From assembly GCF_003945595.2 (NCBI RefSeq), contig NW_024104360.1, forward strand, positions 558,001 to 622,000: a stretch of DNA of 64,000 bases, written 5' to 3'. This stretch comes from Pipra filicauda (Eukaryota; Chordata; Aves; Passeriformes; Pipridae). The notes beneath the pieces are model-generated. The model was not told the origin of the DNA and searched no databases. It saw only the letters and a program-made list of their open reading frames with translations. Shown here piece by piece: positions 54,350-64,000 of the stretch. Within the stretch, counting starts at the first letter, position 1; each line of letters starts with the position of its first letter. Position numbers and translations under genes: made by a program.

Positions 54350-56631
54350 TTATTTCCAAACAAGTCAATAAAATATAAGCAGAGAATCTCTAACATCATA
54401 TCACATTTGGAAATACTTAATAGTTGGCTTTTCATAATTAATAGGATAAAACAAATGGTTAAAAGCTACAGAATCTTATTTGGAGTTTGAATTTGAACAA
54501 TACAAGCCATGGGAGATTTTGAAGTTGTGAAGTTGAAGTTGCTTTTTAATGCTTTGGCCCATTACAAAGCTAATTTATAGTATATGTAATGCTGAATCAT
54601 TTTCATCTTGGGTTTCATTTTGCACCTGGGAGAATTTTGGATAGGAAACGCAAATTAGATATAAATGTGGAAGTTAGGAAGTTAGCAGCAGTTCAAGTTG
54701 TGAAGAGAAGAAAAATTATTAAAACTGTTTGAACTGTCCTTGAAGAATCAGCAGTATAACATTTTTCTTGTTGTTGTAATGATAATAATATAATTGCTGT
54801 TATTATTGCGATTATTATAAAATGACCTAGTAATTAGTAACAGAATTCTTATAATAAGGACCACTGCTGGCCAGAGCACTTAAAAAATATTTGGCATTAT
54901 TTTTTTTCATTCTTTTCTGTTTATACATTGTTTTAAACTGTTAAGTCTTGGTAGATTAAACAAATAGAAGAAACATGTTTAAAGAATGAAATCTTTATCT
55001 TCATATGTTTTAGGCTTGGGTTCTGGGGGTTTGTTTTCTCAGTAGTCTTCATGTTCTCATTGGTCTGAATTGGGGAATTCCTGTTATCTGTTAAGATTCT
55101 GACTTGTTTTTTATTTAATGTTGGTGGGTTTTTTAATGTTTTTAAAATCTGCATAAATTTTCATTTAGCAAACATAATTCTATTATGACTCTCTAAGGGC
55201 TGCTGACTCTTCAACTCTGTTGCTTATAAATCTTTCAAGATTTCAGAATTATATCTATGCCTATTTTAGCCAAATCATATATGATAACAGCAAAACTATA
55301 CATTAAAAGAAAATGAATGAAAAACAGAAATCACACTGTTAGCAATTTCAATTTAAAATCTCCTTGGTCATGACCCTGAAATCCATTAAGTGGTGTTGTC
55401 TGAAAGAATTACTTCCCATTAACATTCAAGGTCTGGATAAACTACACAAGAAAAAAAAAATCTTGGCTCCTGATTGAGTTTAAAGGGAAATTGCATGAAT
55501 CAATTAGATTTGGACAGGATGTGGGAAAGAAGTTTTGCAAAAGTAATAAGTAGCATGTCTCTGAGTTAGAAAGCAAGCAGGTATCAGGGAAAGAAAGGGA
55601 AAGCTATGGAGGACATAGGGATGAAGAAACTTCCACTGGGAGGGAAGCAGTCATGCGTAACACGAGCAAAGCCTGTGGGACAAAGCTTTCAACAGGCTTG
55701 AGAAAACTTGGGATTTTTAGTGGCTGGTTCTCCTGCACCCAACTGGAAGAGAACCAGGAGAGTATATACTATGGTTATATACATATAATATATGGTTATA
55801 TTTTTACAACCATCTTCCTTGAAGTTTTTCTTAGATGATTTTGGGGCACTCCAGACTTGCAGTATTTCACCTGGAAGGTGATAAGTCCCTGACCCAAAAC
55901 TTAGTAACTTCTGGAATAAAATAAACAGCAATTGCAATGAAAGCAGAGTATTTTCACATGGGAGCATTTTTCAAGGGAAAACAGAACATTGAGAAGTAAC
56001 AGGGCATCAGTGAATGAATTCTATTTGCTTGATGTGCTAAGCACATTATCGAGACTTACTAGGAGTTTTCTAACCCCAGGGAATATCTCTTGTGACAGGA
56101 AAATAGAGGTGACACATGTCACAAGCCAAAAACTGCTGAAATGGAGACCTCAGCATCTATTAAAAGATGATAGCTGAAAAGTATATTGCACACTCATATG
56201 ATTGTGAATAAAGAAGAACAGAGTCAGGTCAGAATTTTTTGTTTAGTGAAAATTCCAGTTTAATACAAATATTAGTTACTAAACTGAGTAATATATCATA
56301 TTTATATAGTATTTTAATGAGGAACTGTATACGATATTACTTTATAATAAATGTAATTATCTTGCAAAAATGACATGGTCAATGTTATTGAAAAACAGTC
56401 TCCTTTCTGCATCTTTTCAACAGCCTTTGAATAGGGTCTGTCTTGTGCTTTTGAATGCAGTCAGAATTATCTATTCTATTGCATTTTAAAAAAAGCAATA
56501 ACAGCAACAATGAATCAACATGTAGCAATATAGTAAAGTGATTTCTTGAAGCATAAACATTGGGAAAAAAAAAAGGGGGAAAAAAGAGAGGGGAAAAAAA
56601 ATAGGCATTGAGGATCAGTGGAGATATTTAC

Positions 56632-56734
56632 CTGACAGCTCGGATGGCTGTCTTGAATGTGGGGATCATATCTTCCATAAGAAAGTCATTACTGTCGCCT
56701 CTGTCTTCTGCCATGGGTTCCCCTGTTCCTGCAT
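56632..56734 (-). CDS. KCNQ3: KCNQ3 exon: linker into helix C
   Basis: A 103 nt exon; acceptor GCTTTGCAG, donor TCAG|GTAAATAT. It reads [20 protein letters not shown] and then [15 protein letters not shown]. The acidic first half is a variable linker; EDMIPTxKxAIRAVR leads into helix C. Frame agrees with both neighbours. Confidence 0.96.
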
Positions 56735-57820
56735 CTGCAAAGCAGGCCAAAAACCAGCTGTGTGAACATCTGACCACACAGTAATTAGAGGGATGTCTGT
56801 CTGACTAAAGCGCTGCTTAAAGTAAGTGCAATTTAGTAAAGGACCATCTCTTACATGTTCCTCTTTCGCTGTTCAGCTCTTGAAAGGGATTTAATAGTTC
56901 TGGGACATCTATAAGTCACATTATTTGAGGGATCTCCTCTCAGATTCCAGCATTTCTGAAATATTAGGAACATATCTTCCTTTACAGTGGATCTTTGCCC
57001 GAATATTTTACGTAAAGGCTAAAACAGGTTTAGAAGCCACAGGCAAAGCTCTCCTTTCACTTGCACTGCTTGGAGCTCATGTACCCTCATGAAGAAGAAT
57101 AGTCAAGTTTCCAGTGTGGACACCCAGACTATATCTATGGTAGCATGTCCAGCACTGATGCCAGCTGGTTCAATAAAGGAGAAACTGTTATTTAAAGACC
57201 ATTTGGATGCTATAGGCAAGAAGAGGAAAACGTGTGGTCAGGGAAGCTGAGAGGGAAAATGCCCTGTGGACATTTTTGTCCTGTGGAGAGGAAAAATGTG
57301 TGGACACCCAATGGAAATCTGCTTAGGGGCAGAGGGCCTGGGGAGAGAGGAGGGGAAGAATACCTTGACTCTATAAAACACGTTTTTATGAGATGGCAAT
57401 AAGGAGATATTTGAGATGCCTGGACACAGGCTAGTGCAGGGCTGGATGCAGTCTAGGAGGGAGCTACCTTAGGATAGCAGCCCTGCTGATAAACCGAGCC
57501 ATGATGGCATGTGTTTTTTAGGGGATACACATTCACTGCCCAGCGTGCCCTCTTTTTCTAGGTCAAATAGGCTGATTGCAACACTGGCTTTATCCCATAT
57601 CAATTGCTGTTTTCATGGATGGTTCCTGTCTTTTTTCAAGCACTGTGTTGCCTGGACTCCAGGATTCATTTCTTGGGCTTCCCCAATTGTACCACGTAAA
57701 ACCAGGTACCAGACGTGCTTAGCCCAGAAAGTCACAAACCTTCAACAGAAGATGCAGAGGAACAAAGTAAAATGGGGAGAACAGGGGATGCACAGAAACA
57801 AACCAACACAGATGGGCTAC

Positions 57821-58008
57821 CTTCTGAGCTTTGCCAAAAAGCGTACGCTTTCATTCGGAATGCAGTGCGAAAACGCTCCTTATTATTCAAGACAACATTC
57901 TTAGGTTCTTTTGAAGGACTTTCTTCAATGGCATCTACATTCAGAGGGGTAAATAGCTTTCCTTTAGTATTGGTACCACGAACCCGATCCAAGAGACCCA
58001 GCTTTTGG
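57821..58008 (-). CDS. KCNQ3: KCNQ3 exon with calmodulin-binding helix B
   Basis: A 188 nt exon; acceptor TTATTTTGTAG, donor GAAG|GTAGCCC. It reads [20 protein letters not shown], then [20 protein letters not shown] and [31 protein letters not shown] is the basic amphipathic helix B that binds calmodulin and lies near the PIP2 site. From memory, mammals have a few more residues between DRVR and NTKGKLF, so the bird protein may be shorter there. Confidence 0.96.
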
Positions 58009-58328
58009 CTACAAAATAAGCAAAAGTAAACATTTTCCTCCTTTGTACACTATTAATTTGTTTTCATGGTGCTTTAAGTATATAATGGGTTAAGTAAATG
58101 TTTTGTATACAAGGACACTGCTGGGGCTACCACAATAAATGAATGTCTTCATAAGCAACAGTTAAGCTCCACAGATAATTAAATGCTTTTTATGAGCACT
58201 TTTGTATAAATGTTGAAATTGTTAACAGAGGGTTTTGCTATCCTCTCCGTGCAGGTATCATAGTGCTTCAGCTCATGTAGCATGCCTGAAGCATTAGTTT
58301 TAGTATTAGGACAAAAACACCACTACTG

Positions 58329-58690
58329 CCATGAGCAGGGATACCTTCCACTAGACCAGGTTGCTCAAAGCCCCATCCAGCCTGGCCTTGAACACTTCCA
58401 GAGATGGGGCATCCACAACTTCTCTGAGCAACCTGTTCCAGTGCCTCGCTTCCCTCACAGTGAAGAATTTCTTCCTAATATGTAGTCTAAATCTGCCCTC
58501 TTTCAGTTAGAACCCATTCCCCCTTGCCCTGTAACTACATATCCTTGCTAAAAGTCCCTGTCCTGCTTTCTTGCAGTCCCCCTCTTGTTACTGGAAGGTG
58601 CTCTGAGGTCTTCCCAGAGCCTTCTCTTATCCAAAGGCAACAACCCCAACTCTCTCAGCTGTTTATTCATAGAAGAGCTGTGCATAGTCA
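58329..58690 (-). mobile_element. CR1 LINE 3'-end copy
   Basis: The plus strand is the reverse complement of a CR1 3' region: ACCTTCCACTAGACCAGGTT, GGCCTTGAACACTTCCAGAG, CAACCTGTTCCAGTGCCTC and GAATTTCTTCCTAATAT. 5'-truncated; the terminal repeat at its 3' side is worn. In the KCNQ3 intron. Confidence 0.95.
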
Positions 58691-61600
58691 GGAGTAAAAG
58701 AAAGTCAGATGTGCTGTGAACAAAGTAAATTACCAGCAAAACTCTGGCAAGGCATTGCCAAGCAATGACTATGTACATGGCAGGGCAGGTTGCCCTGTTC
58801 TCTCCAACATTTGCTGTCAGCCATCTCTCACTACCCCAAGAATTGAGGTGACCTATGTGAGTTGTAGTGAAGTGACATATTTTGTTCCTCTGATGATTCC
58901 TTACACTGTCCTCTTATAGATTTACTGCCCAAAGACACTTGTCCTTCAGTGACAACATACAGCTAGAATTTCATCTATCTGCCATTTTACCAGCATCACT
59001 AACCCTGACAGCCTGATGACTGAAACCATCTAAAAGGCAATCACTAATACTACTGAAAAGAGCAGCAGAAAAGGAATCTGCTACTGAGTATATAAGCTTA
59101 TATATGTTCTGAACATTTTTTAGGTGATAGATGGTATAAGTATTTGGTTTGCTTGTTCACTTTGCTGCTCAAACATTTGTTAATTTGTTATTTAAAAAAA
59201 AAAAGCAGGGCTAAGCCATGGGAAGAAAGCCTGCCTTTTAACATATTCCTGGATGCTGAAGTGTGGGACAGCTCTAGGAGAGGTGAATTGTGCACACATG
59301 ATCAAGAGGCAGTTCTGTGTGGGATACCAGGTCAAGCAGGTTGAGTGTGGGGGGAGAGGGAGGGAAGAAGCCATCATAGCTGGCAGGTTTCTGAGAGCCA
59401 CGGGTGAGAGCAGAGCTGAAGGATAAACAGCCATGGTTACCAGAGGAAAGAGTTAATAGGTATCCAGTAAGGGATCTGTGCAGTAGGATCAGCTGAAGCC
59501 ACTAAACCTGCTGGCAGGAGAGGCAAGTCTGGGGAGGGTCCACCATGCAAGGACATAGGAGACAAAGATGAAGACTTGGCTGCTGACCTTGCAAATGTGA
59601 AAAAAGCATCTATTTCTATCTGAGAGCTCTGTCTGTTGCAGTATTCCGCCATAATGGAAGTCCTTTGGAAATTCCTCTTAAAATGATAAAGGACAGACTT
59701 AAAGATATGCTTGATGGCAGCACAGCTTTCATAAGAGTGCTAACTCTAGTAAAAATACTGTAATTTACAGCATACAGAATTCACACCTGATCTGAGCATT
59801 GAACATCACAGCTGTTGCAAGTTTTTTTGTTGTTTTTTCTACATTAATTACTGAGGTCCTTATTTCTACTAGCTGTTTCTGATTAATATATCTTTGACCC
59901 TGGAAGTAATGAAATATGGGCTTCCCTGTCACAAAAAGATGAAAGCACTTAAGCTTTGGGTAGGAAGTTTTTTCAGCCCTTCTGAATTTTCTTGTTGATA
60001 TGCCAATACTTGTGAATGCAGCCCAGTAAATTCAGACTCTTGTCCTGTCATTGCATGCATATGTGTGTACAAGTATGGAACTAGAAACTAAGAACGACTT
60101 GTGTATGGAGACACACAATTAGTCCTGATATATCAGCATTTCCAGGAGATGAAAGCCTGGATTGAGTGAAGAATTAGAACAGTCTAAGTGAATGATATCA
60201 GTATTACTCAGACTTTGCCCTATTGTCATTTCCTGAGGAATTCATGGCACAAAGTGCAGACAAATGTAACTAGCAAAAATCAGGGATTAATTACTTCTTT
60301 TTCATGGATGTCAACAAGTAACATATATTTTTTTACAAACTACGTTTTGGGAACCCATTTTAAAAATTACTTCCATAGTTCTTGCTTTTGGGTTGGAATC
60401 TTGATCTGATTGACCCACCAAGGTGCTCTAAATGGTGAGTGCAGAATGCCAACAAGTGTTCTACTCAGGAAGAATCCTGTGACCTCTTTTCTTTCACTTC
60501 TCTACTTCAGAGGCCATGTTTGGAGCAGTATTGCTTTACAAGACAGATGTCTTAACTCCATGGCATTTCTGTGAAATTTGCTTTCTTCAAGCACTTGGCT
60601 ACCCCATGTAGGAAAAATATACAGAGGAGAAGATAACAACTACTGAGCAATTTTGAAAGGGCATGAAAAAATAAAGGCGAGGAAGTAAAAGTCAGCAGAA
60701 TGATTTGTGTGGAGGTTTCTTGGGAGGGTAAAGGAGGGAAAATAAATTCACGTCTCAATAATAATAAAATCAAAGTTTGAAGGAGGAATCAATTTTGAGA
60801 AGGATGGTCAAGAAGAGTCTGGAATCATGCATATCACTGAAAAGAATTTTAATGCAAAGAAATGCACCAAAAATCTAGCTGAGTGATAACAGAATCAGCC
60901 AGGCAATATAAACTGATGAGCTAAAGGTGTTAGAGAGAATGAGCTTGTGAGAGTGAGCATTTCTTTAATATAAAGAAAAAAGAGCACTTAGGCAAGCATG
61001 GTATGGTGGTGATCTTTGTAGACAGAAGGAGACCGAAATAAGCTAAGCTACAAGAAGGAAGAAATCGAAGCAGTTTTAGAATGAGATCTGTTCAATGATA
61101 ATAAAATGAAGAAATTTATCGCTGGATCTGAAAAAAAAGGTACATTCAAAAGGCTTTTTGTGGAGATCAGTTTTTTCCTGGTGGGAGGATTAACAGGTCA
61201 CCAATGATAGATAATTGATAGACGAATCTCAAATGAAAGGAAGAGTGTAGTCCACCTATTCTTCAGGATTTTAAGATTCAGAGCTTCTGGAGAGACCTTA
61301 TGGGATGAGAAGGATTAAATCTAGCAGTGAAAATCAGATGATTTCAGATGATGAGGTAATTTCCTCAAAGGCAAGAAGAGATCACATACTACATACTGGC
61401 TTCGAGCAACATATTAAATGTGACAAGATTTGAGTTAGTAACACTACAGAGAAGATCTCAAGAGAATACATTTAAGGTATGGAACCTGAAATATGAAGAA
61501 GCAGAAAAATAGATTAGAAAGAAGATTGCTACTGTTTATAAAAAGCAGTTTAATACTATACAAGAAGAAAATACTTGCCATTACAGGTGGTCTTTGACTC

Positions 61601-62001
61601 TCTCCCCCGAAACCTGCTTAGTGCTTCAAAATGCATATCCAGATATCCCAAAATTTCCCCCTTAAAACTCCTGTTATAATTGCCTTCCTTACCAAAACAC
61701 AAGGAGCCAGAAAGTGCACTGCAAGGCTCTATAAGAATCAGACCAGAAAGAAAAGGGTCAGTGGATGATGCAAAGTATCCAAAACATTACTCTAGTGAAT
61801 TTTTTTTTTCCAATGGAATAGGAAACATATGCAGAAAGCTCTGTCATGGAGCTATACAAGAATAGGATTGACCAAAATTTGATATCATTCTCATAGATCA
61901 AAACAGATCAAAATAATCCTCTGCATTCAACACAAAACTCTACTTATTTACAGTGACATTTTCTACTGGATATGTAGGCACATGCATTTGTGGGGTGCTT
62001 C

Positions 62002-62023
62002 TTTTTTTTTTTTTTTTTTTTTT
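62002..62023. repeat. poly-T run of 22 bases
   Basis: An uninterrupted T homopolymer in the KCNQ3 intron, followed by GTGGGGTGGG. No attached retroposon sequence recognised. Confidence 0.97.
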
Positions 62024-62862
62024 GTGGGGTGGGATTTACAGTAGATAACACGAACTAAAAGCATTCCCAAACTCTTTCCAGGGAGTTTCTCAGCTATCCT
62101 CATTGATAAATGTCAGTGTAGGAACAAACTATTCTCCCAAGACTGTTGCTCTAGCATCTTAAATTTAGGAGCTAGAACTCATCTGATCTGCCTTAAGCTG
62201 TTAAAAAAGCTTAACTTCCTGTCTAAGATTAATCTTTAGACTTATTTCTGTAATCAGTGGGAAGTTAGCAACCCTAACCAGTGAGTGGGAAGAGTGTGGT
62301 TCAGCTTGGGAAGACTTTATGCTTGGGGAACTTGGCTTTTTTTACTGATTACAGAAAGATCTAGATGAGAGGTCATTTAAAAAGCAGGTCTCTAGTCTAA
62401 GTTAAAATTACCTGAGCTGAAGCCCTCCTTTTTAATTGAATCCTGATGATTAACCCTTAAAGTAACATTCAGATTCGTAACAGTATGTTTATGCAATAAA
62501 TATGACAATTGTGTTCATAACCAGGCAGCCAGAGCAGTAGAATCATCAGAAAATAAATAATCAGCTTCACATCCAAAAATACAACAGTATGTTGTATACA
62601 AAAGAACCCAAAACAAAACCCAAGCTTCTTTCCAGATAATGACTAGTTGTCATCAGGAAAAGAAATGGACTTTATTCTCATTTCCAAGGGATGAAATCTG
62701 GATCTGCTGGGGTTTTTGTTTTCGTTGATCTTTTTTTGAAAAGACTTAGGCAACATTTGTTCTCATGACACAATCTCCTTCATTAAGGCAGCATGCGCAT
62801 GGCTCAGTCCCGGGGTATGAAGCATGCGCAGGTCACATCATCCTCCATGAGAATGGCTAGGA

Positions 62863-63394
62863 CAGTGGTTCCCACCCACAGCTTCATGTACTGCTGCCTG
62901 CCTCCTTCAAATCCTCCTGCTGGTGTTAGCTACTCTTCCTCCCCTTGGAACAGTGGGCCTGTTTCATTTGTCTCTCTTACATTCAATAAAACGTGATTCC
63001 CAGCTTCCAACACAGTTCCAGGAACATCCCAAACATGCTGCTAAAAATGCAGGGTAGTTTCTCTGACTACCTTGGATATGTTTCCATTGCTTGTCTTGTG
63101 TGCTATTGCATCCTCTCCCTCATGTGTTCCAAAACCTATGTGTTTGAAATGGGGGCCCAGGATGAGAATTCCTTAACTCTGTGGTAGATAAATAAAGGCA
63201 GGAAGGTGGAAGCAGTGCAGATAGCTTCTTCCTTCCTAAAGAAAAATTCAGCTCTCAAATTCTTTTTCCCCAAGAGCAGTGGGAATTATTTTGGACCACC
63301 TGAGGGATTAATTTGGTGGCTGGATATACAAGAGATGTCTGGCTTCTGCAGCACATGTTCTACCCTTGCTCAGAATAAAGAGTGGGAACCACTG
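62863..63394. mobile_element. hAT (Charlie-like) nonautonomous DNA element
   Basis: A 532 bp block with perfect 13 bp terminal inverted repeats: CAGTGGTTCCCAC at the left and GTGGGAACCACTG at the right. CAGTGGTTC-type ends are typical of hAT/Charlie elements. The flanking 8 bp (GGCTAGGA and AACTAGAA) share the CTAG centre of hAT target duplications and differ only by G/A changes, as expected for an old insertion. No transposase domain recognised inside. Confidence 0.72.
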
Positions 63395-64000
63395 AACTAG
63401 AAATACTTTTCCAGAAACAGACATGCAAAGAAACAATGCAGTTACATCCCATCATGCAAGCCAGATACTCTCCTCTCTGTCCTCTGCCTAGTATTGGAGT
63501 TTCATAAACAAATGGCACATGTATGAGGAGGAAAATAATAAATTAATGCTAACAGTGAATCAAACAGCCCTCTGCCATGTGTTTACCACTTTCACCTAAC
63601 AAGAAATAAAAATAATCAGGGAATTTTTCCATATTTTTCACAGGTTAGCTAATCACTGGATTCAGTTAGTCTCAAGCAACTAGAAGCAAAAGGCAGTCAT
63701 GTTTACTCCAATATTTGTATACCTTATCAGCTGAACTTATATGGGTGAAATTAGATTTGGAAAAAAAAAACATTCTGAATGACATTTCCAGAAGTAATCT
63801 GATTTGAACTCTTCTTAATAGAAATTAGAACAAAACTAATGTTATGAAGACAGACATGAATCCTGCAGTGAACGTGTTCAAATGATCTCTGAGAGTCCAT
63901 GAGTTTCCTTAAGATAAAACAAAGAACATTCTGCACTTCCAAGGTACTTCTGAATTTTGGCCAATCAGCTTTCCCTTTTATTGAGTAACATTCTTTTCTG

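Larger units (their letters stand above)
58009..64000. other. KCNQ3: KCNQ3 intron (partial)
   Basis: Intron upstream of the helix B exon, running off the right edge. I looked on the minus strand for the preceding KCNQ3 exons (helix A, S6) and saw none. It contains a CR1 copy, a 22 nt poly-T run and a hAT-like element. Confidence 0.75.

Noticed and set aside
57509..58029. Plus-strand open frames of 104-131 codons
   Set aside because: Antisense of, and flanking, the KCNQ3 helix B exon; no domain.
62791..62830. Two GCATGCGCA repeats resembling NRF1-type sites
   Set aside because: Two short matches in intron just outside the hAT element; too little to call a regulatory site.

Overview
The window looks like bird nuclear DNA. 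It carries many 5'-truncated CR1 LINE copies, an LTR-type element and an old hAT element. Three vertebrate genes with short exons and long introns all lie on the minus strand. From high to low coordinate they are KCNQ3, HHLA1 and OC90, the neighbour order I recall from human 8q24. Bird is inferred from CR1 and the protein sequences; no species can be fixed. No plus-strand gene is supported.

KCNQ3 (48174-58008, right part): the last six coding exons, from the calmodulin-binding helix B through the assembly helices and the ankyrin-binding motif to the stop. Every splice junction keeps the frame. The channel core and N terminus lie beyond position 64000. The 15.8 kb between the KCNQ3 stop and HHLA1 must hold the KCNQ3 3' UTR and the HHLA1 promoter, but neither boundary can be read.

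HHLA1 (about 21706-32377, middle): a twelve-exon model with a signal-peptide exon, a run of 57-87 nt exons, a proline-rich exon, a candidate cysteine-containing exon and a hydrophobic C-terminal exon, then an AATAAA 111 nt past the stop. Every internal exon is phase 1 at both ends, so the model reads as one frame. The last two exons are the least certain.

OC90 (otoconin-90; 3185-about 15057, left part): a TATA-box promoter, a noncoding first exon, a signal peptide, the first phospholipase-A2-like domain and two linker exons. The second PLA2-like domain was not found and presumably lies left of position 1. The PLA2 fold cysteines are kept, but the catalytic calcium-binding Asp is replaced by Arg, as expected for a non-enzymatic matrix protein of otoconia.

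The rest is intron or intergenic DNA with CR1 fragments (about 912, 4760, 15720, 17085, 18188, 39474 and 58329), a probable solo LTR (1322-2552), a hAT-like element (62863-63394), an exact 75 bp duplication (28535-28704), microsatellites and AT-rich tracts. I saw no bacterial, CRISPR, tRNA or rRNA feature and no clearly new system. The most useful results are the exon-level gene models and the symmetric-exon design of HHLA1.
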